Shown here: positions 52,611 through 60,618 of the stretch, piece after piece
Numbering within the stretch: position 1 is the stretch's first letter
How the letters are laid out: each line of letters opens with the position of its first letter
DNA from: Actinomycetaceae bacterium TAE3-ERU4
GTDB lineage: Bacteria; Actinomycetota; Actinomycetes; Actinomycetales; Actinomycetaceae
Direction of reading: 5' to 3'
Length of the DNA: 64,000 nt
NCBI GenBank assembly: GCA_019218365.1
Contig: JAHUUJ010000001.1
Location: 434,001 to 498,000, forward strand
The notes under the pieces: generated by a model
Seen by the model: only the letters and a program-made list of their open reading frames with translations
Told to the model about the DNA's origin: nothing
The model's database searches: none
Program-made: the position numbers and the translations under genes

Positions 52611-54086
52611 ATGCGTAGCTTTGTATCCACCCGCGGTCAGGCGCAATCAGTTAGCGCCAAAGCTGCCATTTGGCGTGGTCTTGCTCCCGACGGCGGACTC
52701 TACGTTCCCGCCGATATCAGCGACCTGAAATTCGAGCTAGATGAATTCGCTAACCTCTCCTACACAGAATCCGCCGCCCTCATCCTCGGTAAAATCTTCG
52801 ATGACTACACACCTGAAGAAATTGCTCACGCCACCCAAAGCGCTTACGAAAAAACTTTCACAAACCCAGCCGTAACACCTTTGCAGCCCCTCGGTAAAGA
52901 CACCCTGCTGGAGCTATACCACGGACCTACTAGCGCTTTTAAAGATGTTGCCCTCACCCTCCTGCCCTACCTGCTAACCGCAGCAAACCCGCACGATGGC
53001 AAGCAAACCACCTACATTCTCACCGCTACCAGCGGGGATACCGGGAAAGCCGCGCTGGAAGGCTTCGCGGACGTTCCGGGCACTTTTATCACCGTTTTCT
53101 ATCCTGCCGAGGGAGTCTCTCGCGTACAAGAAAAACAGATGCGCGTCAGTACCGGGAAAAATACCCAAGTTATCGCTCTAGAAGGAAACTTTGACGACTG
53201 CCAACGTCTAGCCAAGGAATGCGCCCGCGATGAGGTAATGACTGCTCTAGGAAGTGGGGCTGTTCAGCTTTCAAGCGCTAATTCAATCAATGCCGGACGA
53301 CTTTTCCCGCAGGTGGTTTACTACTTCCGGGCATTTTCCCACCTCCGGCAAACCGGGCAATTACCGGCTGGACAAACCCTCGATGTGGTTGTTCCCAGTG
53401 GAAACTTTGGAAATATCCTAGCGGGCTACTATGCCAAACTTATGGGCTGTCCCATCGGACGACTAGTTTGCGCCTCAAACCGTAATAACGTGCTGAGCGA
53501 CTTCATTAACACCGGCGAGTACAACCGCAACCGTCCCCTACACAAAACTTCCAGCCCCTCGATGGACATTCTCATCTCCTCGAATCTTGAACGCCTCCTC
53601 TTTTTACTCACCGGACAAGATACGGCACAGGTGCGCGCCTACATGGACGAGCTAGAAAAAACCGGAAAATACCGTGTTAATCCCGAAGTGTTGGCGAAAA
53701 TACAGGAAAATTTCCTCGCTTACAGCGCTAACGAGGACGAGTGCGCCGCCGCTATTAACACCGCCTGGCATGAAGAAGGTATTTTGATTGACCCGCACAC
53801 TGCCGTTGCCTACCATGCGGCACGTCAGCTTCCCCAAGGAACGCTAATTCTCTCTACCGCCTCGGCCTACAAATTTCCCCGCGCGGTGCTTTCCGCAATC
53901 ACTAAGCGTGAAGTAGGCCCAGATGACTTTGCGGGAATTAAGGAATTGTACGAGCTAACCGGCGTAAACATTCCCTCTCACCTAGCTCGCCTAGCTTCCC
54001 AGACAGAACTACATAATCTGCGCGTCAGCGCGCGTGGCGCAAAGGAATTAGTTGCCCAAAAGATCCTTGAACTGGCAGGTCAATAG
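52611..54086 (+). CDS. thrC: Threonine synthase
   Basis: 491 residues from the ATG at 52611, with AGGAG 5 nt upstream. A longer frame from 52533 lacks such a site. The PLP lysine lies in YHGPTSAFKDVALTLL, and TATSGDTGKAALEGF and VVPSGNFGNILAGYYAK bind the cofactor phosphate and ring. It makes threonine from phosphohomoserine. The gene has the long fungal/E. coli-type (class II) N-terminal MRSFVSTRGQAQSVS. It overlaps thrB by one base. Confidence 0.95.
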   Translation: MRSFVSTRGQAQSVSAKAAIWRGLAPDGGLYVPADISDLKFELDEFANLSYTESAALILGKIFDDYTPEEIAHATQSAYEKTFTNPAVTPLQPLGKDTLLELYHGPTSAFKDVALTLLPYLLTAANPHDGKQTTYILTATSGDTGKAALEGFADVPGTFITVFYPAEGVSRVQEKQMRVSTGKNTQVIALEGNFDDCQRLAKECARDEVMTALGSGAVQLSSANSINAGRLFPQVVYYFRAFSHLRQTGQLPAGQTLDVVVPSGNFGNILAGYYAKLMGCPIGRLVCASNRNNVLSDFINTGEYNRNRPLHKTSSPSMDILISSNLERLLFLLTGQDTAQVRAYMDELEKTGKYRVNPEVLAKIQENFLAYSANEDECAAAINTAWHEEGILIDPHTAVAYHAARQLPQGTLILSTASAYKFPRAVLSAITKREVGPDDFAGIKELYELTGVNIPSHLARLASQTELHNLRVSARGAKELVAQKILELAGQ

Positions 54087-54988
54087 TGAAAAATAAAATC
54101 CAAATTTCCATACCCGCAACCAGTGCCAATCTTGGGCCCGGGTTTGATTGTCTCGGACTCGCTCTCGGGCTTTACAATCACTTCACCTGCCAGCCCTACA
54201 GGGAAAATATAATCCTCGGCGAAGTCTGCGGCCCGAAAGATGAAACCAACCTTTTTATTCGCGCTTACAACGCCGTTAAAGCCCTCGTTGCAGCCCCAAA
54301 AAACGCGGGAATCCGGGTGCACTTTGATTGCGAAATACCACCCGCCCGGGGACTGGGATCATCAGCAGCTCTAATCGTTGGGGGTGCTATCGCCGCTAAC
54401 GAACTATTCGAAGCCAAGCTCTCGCACACCCAGCTACTACAAATCTGTAGCGAACTAGAAGGACACCCAGATAACGTAGCTCCCGCTCTTTTCGGTGGAC
54501 TTACCGCCAGTTTCACCTCCGTGAAAGAAGATGGGGAAACTTTTGCTTACACACAAAAAACTCCTCTCGATGGCCGATTTAAGTTTGTTGTCCTTATCCC
54601 AAGCTTTGAACTTAGTACTGCCGCCAGTCGCCGTGTCCTACCTAAACAAATAGCGTTTGGAGATGCCACCTACAATCTCTCCCACGCACTAGGGCTAACC
54701 CTCGCCCTCGGACAAGGAAACAGCACAATTGTCAAAGAATCACTGGAAGATAGGCTCCACCAGCCCTATCGAGGCACGCTAATTAACGATTACGAACGTA
54801 TCCAACGCATTGCGAAAGAAACCGGCGCGCTAGGAGCCGTTATTTCCGGAGCTGGCCCTAGCGTTCTAACTATTTGGGACAGCTGTTCATATAACCAGCT
54901 TGCCGCTAAACTCGAAGCAGAAAAACTGGATGCCGTTTGGCAGGCTCGATACTTGCCCGTATGCCCTACCGGGGCGGTAATCTCATAA
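54086..54988 (+). CDS. thrB: Homoserine kinase
   Basis: 300 residues of the GHMP kinase family. ISIPATSANLGPGFDCLGLALGLYNHF is the N-terminal signature, PPARGLGSSAALIVGGAIA the ATP-binding loop near residue 90, and GAVISGAGPSVLTIWD the C-terminal GHMP motif. It phosphorylates homoserine for ThrC. GTG start at 54086 shares its G with the thrC stop, so translation is coupled. Confidence 0.95.
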   Translation: MKNKIQISIPATSANLGPGFDCLGLALGLYNHFTCQPYRENIILGEVCGPKDETNLFIRAYNAVKALVAAPKNAGIRVHFDCEIPPARGLGSSAALIVGGAIAANELFEAKLSHTQLLQICSELEGHPDNVAPALFGGLTASFTSVKEDGETFAYTQKTPLDGRFKFVVLIPSFELSTAASRRVLPKQIAFGDATYNLSHALGLTLALGQGNSTIVKESLEDRLHQPYRGTLINDYERIQRIAKETGALGAVISGAGPSVLTIWDSCSYNQLAAKLEAEKLDAVWQARYLPVCPTGAVIS

Positions 54989-55029
54989 CTAAAGCGCGCT
55001 AAATACACCGGCCCGAGATAAGGAGTGGC

Positions 55030-55464
55030 ATGAGCGAATACCTCATCGTCCATAACAGCATTGTCCCCGACTACTTCCTGACCGTGCTGGAAGCTAACCA
55101 GGGGCTAAAAACCGGGCGTTTTAAGAACGTTTCGGAGGCAACGCGACAATTGGGTATTTCGCGCTCAACCTACTACAAGTACCACGACAAAGTATTCCCC
55201 TCGGATACCTCTGACGGTCAGCACCGAGCCGTACTGTCCTTGAACCTTGAACACCGCGCCGGTCTTCTTTCGGACGTGCTAAACATCATCTCCTGTCACG
55301 GTGCCTCTGTACTGACCATCAGCCAGGCAATTCCCATCGATGGCGTTGCCTCGGTACTACTTTCGCTAGATGTCTCCGACATTAGTGACAGCCTAGAAAA
55401 ACTCGTTCAAGAACTGCGCAAAAAAGAAGGCGTATGTAATCCCCAGCTAATCTCGGTCAGTTAA
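55030..55464 (+). CDS. ACT-domain protein of the UPF0735 (PheB) family
   Basis: 144 residues: an N-terminal helical part (NVSEATRQLGISRSTYYKYHDKVFP) that looks like a helix-turn-helix, then one ACT domain (RAVLSLNLEHRAGLLSDVLNIISCHGASVLTISQAIPIDGVASVLLSLDVSD). The UPF0735 family has this structure and is often found next to thrB or hom in firmicutes. It probably senses an amino acid and may regulate the threonine genes just upstream (42-bp gap after thrB). GGAGTGGC precedes the ATG. Confidence 0.85.
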   Translation: MSEYLIVHNSIVPDYFLTVLEANQGLKTGRFKNVSEATRQLGISRSTYYKYHDKVFPSDTSDGQHRAVLSLNLEHRAGLLSDVLNIISCHGASVLTISQAIPIDGVASVLLSLDVSDISDSLEKLVQELRKKEGVCNPQLISVS

Positions 55465-55467
55465 TGA

Positions 55468-56628
55468 CTATCTCGACGGCAGCCTGATTTCACTGAATAT
55501 TGCCCGATGGTCGGAGCTACCAACCTTAACAATCTGGAAGTTTTGCGCTTGCAAATTACGGTTAATCAAAATGTGATCGATTGGCGAGGCGGCGTATTCC
55601 CAGAAAGTAGAGGGCCAGGTTCCGGCTGGTTCGCTGCCACCTACTTCCTGTTGGACATCGCGCGCTAACTTACGTTGATTAAACACCCCGTGACGTAGTG
55701 TGGCATTAAAATCTCCACCCGCGATTAGGTGATTCTTGCTTTCTTCGACTACCCCAATCACGGTATTGAGGTCTTTATTCCACTTTCCCATTAACCCCGG
55801 TACGGGAGGGGCGGTATGCACCGATAATAGTTCTGGTAACGCTTCTCCAGTGGGATCTTTTAACGGGTTGTTTGGTGCAGGCACGAGGTGGACACTCCAA
55901 AAAGTTGTTTCTACTTTCTGTCCGCGTTGGTATTGCCCTAAGCGTTTGTGAACAGCGACCGTAGTGGCAGCAATTTCCCCAAAACCATTATCGGAACCAC
56001 CCTCTGAAAATATCGTGTAATCGCGCATAATCTTCTTCCCGTCTTCACTCAAAGAAGTCAGGGAAGTAATCCCATTTTTCTCGTAGGAACTTGTTTCGGG
56101 GAGGAAAATTACGTCAGGGCGATACTTCGCGAGGAGAATCTTCATGTCCTCATCTTTAGCTTGGCTTTGCGTGTTCCAGCTCAGCACGCGAATACTTTTA
56201 ATCGTATTTCCCGAATTGGAACTAGCCCCGGGGGAAACCGTAGCTGCGGAGGTGAGCGTTGCCGGGGTTTCTTGCTCAACCGGGGGAGTCGGTGCGGGAA
56301 GGGGCCAGTTGGGAGCAAAGAGCAAAACCGCACACGCTGGTAGATATAGGAGCGAAATTAAAGTGGCAGTAATTTTTCCGGAGTTACGGTTTTCATTTCT
56401 CGGTGGAGTTTGGGAACTGTAGCAATTACCGATTCTCCAAATTGAAATAAGCGAAATTGTGGCTAGCGCTCCAAGGGAAACCGGAACAGGGAATGCCAAA
56501 ATCTGCGCAAAGATTGGTTTAACTGAAATCCAAGCAGCCAGAGAAGGTAAAAAAGAGGGAAGAAAAGTTAGGCAGCTAAACAGAGCACCTACCGCTATAA
56601 GTACATTATTAACTATCCTATTTCTCAT
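55468..56628 (-). CDS. Endonuclease/exonuclease/phosphatase-family membrane protein
   Basis: 386 residues. Three membrane helices in the first 105 residues are followed by a Pro/Thr-rich linker and an EEP domain: RVLSWNTQSQ (metal-binding N), IFLPETSS (E), IAGGDFNAT (D/N), SPIDHILIN (D) and GSSDHRAIFSE (DH). EEP proteins with this membrane-anchored layout act outside the cytosol on unknown phosphoesters. GAGGG precedes the ATG. Convergent with UPF0735, with a 3-bp gap. Confidence 0.82.
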   Translation of the reverse strand: MRNRIVNNVLIAVGALFSCLTFLPSFLPSLAAWISVKPIFAQILAFPVPVSLGALATISLISIWRIGNCYSSQTPPRNENRNSGKITATLISLLYLPACAVLLFAPNWPLPAPTPPVEQETPATLTSAATVSPGASSNSGNTIKSIRVLSWNTQSQAKDEDMKILLAKYRPDVIFLPETSSYEKNGITSLTSLSEDGKKIMRDYTIFSEGGSDNGFGEIAATTVAVHKRLGQYQRGQKVETTFWSVHLVPAPNNPLKDPTGEALPELLSVHTAPPVPGLMGKWNKDLNTVIGVVEESKNHLIAGGDFNATLRHGVFNQRKLARDVQQEVGGSEPAGTWPSTFWEYAASPIDHILINRNLQAQNFQIVKVGSSDHRAIFSEIRLPSR

Positions 56629-56666
56629 TTTCTTCCCTCTTCATCTTCGCGTAGTGTAACTAGTCT

Positions 56667-56981
56667 TTAATCCCAACTCGGTGGGCGCTGAATATAGGTT
56701 TTAGTGTTATGCGTTGCCGGCGGTTGCCAATTAGGGTGATTGGTTGATTCCTGTGGGTGTGATGTTGTATCACTTTGTGCGGATGGGTTTACCGTGTAGG
56801 GATTGCGTTCGAAAAGGAAACACGAAAATATGTAGACCGCCCAAAGAATCGGGTGAAAAATAAGCAGAATAAAAACCAACAGCCGCACCATCGAGTAGCT
56901 GAGATTGAAATATTCGGAAATTCCCCCACATACCCCACCTGCCCAGTAATTAGTGTTGGAACGGTAGAATTTCTTGTTCAT
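56667..56981 (-). CDS. PspC-domain membrane protein
   Basis: 104 residues. The PspC motif is FYRSNTNYWAGGVCGGISEYFNLSYSMVRLLVFILLIFHPILWAVYIFSCFLFER, including the membrane helix, with a hydrophilic Asn/Pro-rich tail. PspC proteins take part in membrane-stress sensing. No pspA partner is nearby. Confidence 0.82.
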   Translation of the reverse strand: MNKKFYRSNTNYWAGGVCGGISEYFNLSYSMVRLLVFILLIFHPILWAVYIFSCFLFERNPYTVNPSAQSDTTSHPQESTNHPNWQPPATHNTKTYIQRPPSWD

Positions 56982-57132
56982 TTAGGCACCTAAACTTTCT
57001 AAAGCAGTAGCGCTTTCGTTTTATTCGATACCTAATTTTCCCATTTATCGATGCCTAATTCTTTCCCGTAATATCCGGGAATCCCCTGAAAATCCCCCGG
57101 AATTTTAAGAAAAATAGGGAAAAGTAAGAAAA

Positions 57133-57160
57133 ATCCCCGCCCTTTTACAAAGGCGGGGAA
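57133..57160 (-). terminator. Terminator of tRNA-Ser
   Basis: On the minus strand CCCCGCC, a T/A-rich loop, and GGCGGGG are followed by ATTTTT. It is 12 bp after the tRNA end. Confidence 0.85.
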
Positions 57161-57171
57161 ATTCTTATTCG

Positions 57172-57256
57172 CGGAGGATAGGGGATTCGAACCCCTGAGG
57201 GCTTGCACCCAACACGCTTTCCAAGCGTGCGCCATAGGCCACTAGGCGAATCCTCC
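57172..57256 (-). tRNA. tRNA-Ser(GGA)
   Basis: 85 nt. The acceptor arm GGAGGAT pairs with ATCCTCC, with discriminator G. The anticodon stem CACGC/GCGTG encloses TTGGAAA, giving anticodon GGA for UCC/UCU. A long variable arm (after GCGTG) is typical of serine tRNAs, and the T arm is AGGGGTTCGAATCCCCT. The 3' CCA is not encoded. An ORF-like reading on this strand is a shadow. Confidence 0.96.
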
Positions 57257-57342
57257 AAGACAAACAGAAACTATACATTAACTAGCGGACATAATCTACT
57301 TGCAAGTACGTTATCTTCGCCGCAATCTGAAAAAATCCCAGA

Positions 57343-59667
57343 TTAGAGCCAAAAGTAGGCGATAGCGCCGACAATTGTTCCTAGCCAAACAACGGCAATA
57401 AATAGAGTGTCGTACCAATTCCAAGTGTAATCAACCAGTTCCGTGCGCCGTGGGTAAGCTCCATAGCCGCGGGTATCCATCGCCAACGCCACTCGTTCCC
57501 CCTGTCGCGCAGCTGTCACCACCAATGGAACTAGGGAATTAGCCCAACGACGAACCGGAGCGAAGAATCCCCAATCATTACCCAGTCCACGTAGTGCCCG
57601 CGCCTGCCGCATCGTCCTAAAGTCTTGTGTGAAACGGTAACGGAAAGAAAGCGCAGTGGTTCCCGCGAGAGCAATACGACTTGGTAGGTGGAATCGCTTA
57701 ACCGCTTCTTGGATTACCTGCTCGGAGTGAGAATTACTTCCAGCTCCGAGGACCAGGGCGATTATCGCGGCCAATAAACTTGTCATCTCAAAAGCCAAAT
57801 GCCACGATCCAGCTCCGTAGGTAATTGACCCGGAAATAGTCGCCTTAATTCCAGGGGTAATTACCAGAATGATTCCCCAAATTAGACTGATAAGACCAAC
57901 TTTTTTCCAAATCTTTATGCCGGAAAGAGCCACGAGTAGACTCCCGATTCCCATTGCTATCAGGTTCACCTGAAGATTCCGGAAAACCAATAGCGTCAAC
58001 ATTGGCACCAATACGGCCAAAGTGAGAGTGAAGGGGTTAAAAGCGCGGAAAGCTCCCTTTTGGGGAACAATTGGCTCCAGTGTTTTTGGGTTGAGACGAA
58101 CGGATTCTTTTTCCTTTTCCGATTCTTCTATCGGGTCAATCAAAATTACCCGATCGGCATGTACGCGAGCCAGTTCGAGGTCATGCGTGGCAAAAATAAC
58201 TGTTTTTCCGTGGCTACAAAGCTCTTTAATGAAGCTCATTAGCTCTTGTGTGTGATGCCAATCTTGCCCGTAAGTCGGCTCGTCTAGGGCGATTACGGTA
58301 TGTTCCTGACTCGCCATAGTTGCTACCGACAAACGCCGTGCCTGCCCTCCCGAAAGGGTCATTGGGTGGGCCTGTCGTAAGGATTGTAGGTGGAAACTGT
58401 CAAGGAGTTTTTCGACCACTTCGGAGCTTGCGCCCCCAAAGGCTATTTCTTCAGAAACCGTATTGGCGATGAACTGGTGTTCGGGATTTTGGAAAACGTA
58501 CCCAACTTGATGTTTGCGGTATTGAATTTCCTGTCCCTCCACCTCGGCGCGGGTGGCCTTAAAAGGTAGCAGTCCGGCAATGGCATAGAGAAGGGAAGAT
58601 TTTCCCGCCCCGTTTTCGCCAACAACAGCGAGCAGCTCCCCGGCTCGCAAATCTAGGCTGGTTTTGCGTAACCGCCCCGGAACTTCCAAATCTCTAAGAG
58701 AAAGAAGAGGAGGGTTCCCATCAGGGTTTTCTCCCTTATCTTTCAGGAAGTCCTCTGCGCTGTTGCTATCTTTTACCAGGGTTGAAGATTCCCTAAAATC
58801 GCTCAATTGCGGAAGGGAAATTCCAGCCTCGGTGCAGGTTAGAGGCCAATCGGACGGCGGATTCTCGCCGGGGTGGCTATCAATCCAAGCGCGAATTGAG
58901 CGGGGCAGCCACATTCCCTGCTCATTTAACTCGTTGGCGTGCTGCAGGAAAATCTCGCGCGGGTGTCCCCGGTGGATGATTCGTCCTTCGCGATTAAAAG
59001 CATAAACTTCGTCAATAGTATGCAACAGTGGGTCGAGGTCGTGGTCAACCACAATAATTCCGCTTCCACTTTTCGCTAACTCTGGAAGCAGGTTATAGAA
59101 CTCTACCTTCCCCTGAGTGTCAATCATGGAAGTCGGTTCATCCAGCACAATTAGTGGTGCTTTTTGTGCGAGTGCCACAGCCAAGGAAAGACGCTGACGC
59201 CACCCTCCCGAAAGGTTCCACGGGTTCATATTCGCGAACTTTCGCATTCCCACCCTATCGAGCGCTTCCCAAGTGCGGGAAATTATTTCCTCGCGATCAA
59301 GACAGAGATTTTTTAGGGCGAAAGTAACCTCATCGATTACTCGTTGCGAGAGAATCGATGAGTCTGGATTTTGTCCCACGTAGGAAACATGGGTGGAAAG
59401 GTGTTTTACCGAAGCGTCGGCAATTTCTTCTTGAGCGAGAGAGATAGATCCACTGTAGGTAGATGGCAAGGTGTGCGGGATAATCCCCGTAATGGTCCTA
59501 ATTAGTGAGGATTTCCCGCACCCGGAGGGGCCAATTAGAGCGGTAACTTGGCCGGTAAACTGTTGAAAATCTACCTCGTCAAGTACCCACTCGGAGCGAC
59601 TGGGGTATTGAATCGAAAGACTCTCGGCGGTAACTAGCGGACAATCGCCCGAAAGAGAAGTGCTCAT
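57343..59667 (-). CDS. ECF transporter: fused EcfA-EcfA'-EcfT
   Basis: 774 residues. The first ATPase has Walker A GPSGCGKSS (46-54) and signature NLSGGWRQRLSLA; the second has GENGAGKSS (about 350) and TLSGGQARRLSVA. Residues from about 525 hold the EcfT membrane domain (LTLAVLVPMLTLLVF, and the coupling motif ARALRGLG, typical A-R-x-x-R-G). In most bacteria these are three genes or an A-A fusion (YkoD) plus YkoC; here all three are joined. It energises the S component encoded upstream; the start overlaps that gene's stop by one base. Confidence 0.9.
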   Translation of the reverse strand: MSTSLSGDCPLVTAESLSIQYPSRSEWVLDEVDFQQFTGQVTALIGPSGCGKSSLIRTITGIIPHTLPSTYSGSISLAQEEIADASVKHLSTHVSYVGQNPDSSILSQRVIDEVTFALKNLCLDREEIISRTWEALDRVGMRKFANMNPWNLSGGWRQRLSLAVALAQKAPLIVLDEPTSMIDTQGKVEFYNLLPELAKSGSGIIVVDHDLDPLLHTIDEVYAFNREGRIIHRGHPREIFLQHANELNEQGMWLPRSIRAWIDSHPGENPPSDWPLTCTEAGISLPQLSDFRESSTLVKDSNSAEDFLKDKGENPDGNPPLLSLRDLEVPGRLRKTSLDLRAGELLAVVGENGAGKSSLLYAIAGLLPFKATRAEVEGQEIQYRKHQVGYVFQNPEHQFIANTVSEEIAFGGASSEVVEKLLDSFHLQSLRQAHPMTLSGGQARRLSVATMASQEHTVIALDEPTYGQDWHHTQELMSFIKELCSHGKTVIFATHDLELARVHADRVILIDPIEESEKEKESVRLNPKTLEPIVPQKGAFRAFNPFTLTLAVLVPMLTLLVFRNLQVNLIAMGIGSLLVALSGIKIWKKVGLISLIWGIILVITPGIKATISGSITYGAGSWHLAFEMTSLLAAIIALVLGAGSNSHSEQVIQEAVKRFHLPSRIALAGTTALSFRYRFTQDFRTMRQARALRGLGNDWGFFAPVRRWANSLVPLVVTAARQGERVALAMDTRGYGAYPRRTELVDYTWNWYDTLFIAVVWLGTIVGAIAYFWL

Positions 59668-60260
59668 CAGTTCTGGGTGCCAACTCCCGCGCGCGCAGCG
59701 GCCTTCCCGATGGCCACGGCAATGAAACCACCAACAAGGGCTGAAACAACCGAAAGAATTACAGAAACAATCTTAATTGGGGTGGGGATAGCATTTAGCC
59801 AGGCAACATACATGATGCCGTTGATAGCTCCGAAAACAGCGGAGGCAATGAGGAATTGTTTCATCTCCCAGTGACGGTAAAGCATGATAGCTAAAGGTAT
59901 TTCAAGGAAGAGCGCTCCCATGGCGTAACCAACGAAAACTACCGGACCCATCGGAGTGGTAAGAAGCGAAACAACCGCCATCACCATCGAGGCAACAAGA
60001 ATGGTTCCGGGTCGCTTAACGATTACTGCAGGAAGAAGATAGGCAATCACCCAAGCGCCCATCAGCAAAGTTCCCATGAGGATACTAGCCGGGGTGGCGG
60101 CAGTACCAAGTTCTGCGTAGCTGAGAGGAACAACAATAATCGAACCGACAATTCCCAGTGCCGCTGTCATCATCAGATTTCGTGTACCAAGAACTGAGTT
60201 ATTTAGCCCGTGACGACTTGATTTACGAATATTTTTCGAGGAGTTAACTTGATTTCCCAC
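59667..60260 (-). CDS. ECF transporter substrate-capture (S) component, YkoE-like
   Basis: 197 residues with six helices from about residue 30. Its size and sequence (MMTAALGIVGSIIVVPLSYA, ALFLEIPLAIML) fit YkoE-type S components, which bind thiamin or its hydroxymethylpyrimidine part and often pair with YkoD-like double ATPases. No TPP riboswitch was found upstream. GTG start at 60260. The vitamin is inferred. Confidence 0.72.
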   Translation of the reverse strand: MGNQVNSSKNIRKSSRHGLNNSVLGTRNLMMTAALGIVGSIIVVPLSYAELGTAATPASILMGTLLMGAWVIAYLLPAVIVKRPGTILVASMVMAVVSLLTTPMGPVVFVGYAMGALFLEIPLAIMLYRHWEMKQFLIASAVFGAINGIMYVAWLNAIPTPIKIVSVILSVVSALVGGFIAVAIGKAAARAGVGTQN

Positions 60261-60310
60261 AGTTTCCCAACCTTTATAATGAGAATAATACTTAACGCCA
60301 TTAAGGGTAC

Positions 60311-60324
60311 TAAGGTGAACCTAA
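60311..60324 (-). promoter_or_regulatory. DtxR/IdeR-like palindrome upstream of the ECF operon
   Basis: TAAGGTGAACCTAA is a near-perfect inverted repeat (arms AGGT/ACCT, 2-nt centre) resembling half of an iron-box. It is about 50 bp before the S-component start. Confidence 0.35.
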
Positions 60325-60427
60325 CTTGTAAAGGTTTTTTTGCTGCTATTACTTACATTTTTCTTTCTATCTACTTTCTCTTTGTGTGAGTAGGAAGTTT
60401 TCTTCGAGAATGTAAACGACGGGTGTG

Positions 60428-60433
60428 TATAAT
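60428..60433 (+). promoter_or_regulatory. -10 element of the SRP RNA gene
   Basis: TATAAT is a perfect hexamer followed 6 bp later by the RNA's start. No consensus -35 is seen at the right spacing. Confidence 0.65.
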
Positions 60434-60439
60434 TAGGGA

Positions 60440-60530
60440 CGGATCCTCGTGTGACGTTATGTTCCGAACTCCCCCAGGGCCGGAAGGCAGCAAGGGTAAG
60501 GAAGCTCTGGCGGGTACGCGAGGATTCTTT
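60440..60530 (+). ncRNA. ffs: Signal recognition particle RNA (4.5S type)
   Basis: GGATCCTCG at the 5' end pairs with CGAGGATTC at the 3' end. The conserved domain IV loop is present at 60461-60500 (GTTCCGAACTCCCCCAGG, then GCCGGAAGGCAGCAAGGGT). This short, about 90-nt form binds Ffh and directs membrane insertion. It lies just before dnaX, a common actinobacterial neighbourhood. Confidence 0.95.
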
Positions 60531-60618
60531 ATACCTTTTTCTTGAATCTTCTTTTCTAAAGGTGTGGGCTTTAGCCGGTGAATAGCAAAATGTCATGGGT
60601 GCCGGTTATGGTTAATAC

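Noticed and set aside
57172-57256. tRNA-Ser as an attachment site of an integrated element
   Set aside because: No integrase, phage gene or direct repeat of the tRNA 3' end was seen nearby.
60261-60440. A thiamin pyrophosphate riboswitch before the YkoE-like gene
   Set aside because: Neither strand shows the THI-box core motifs (CTGAGA and the ACCTGATC-like segment) in this gap.
60321-60596. A 91-residue minus-strand frame over the SRP RNA
   Set aside because: It is antisense to a strongly conserved RNA and has no protein-like pattern.
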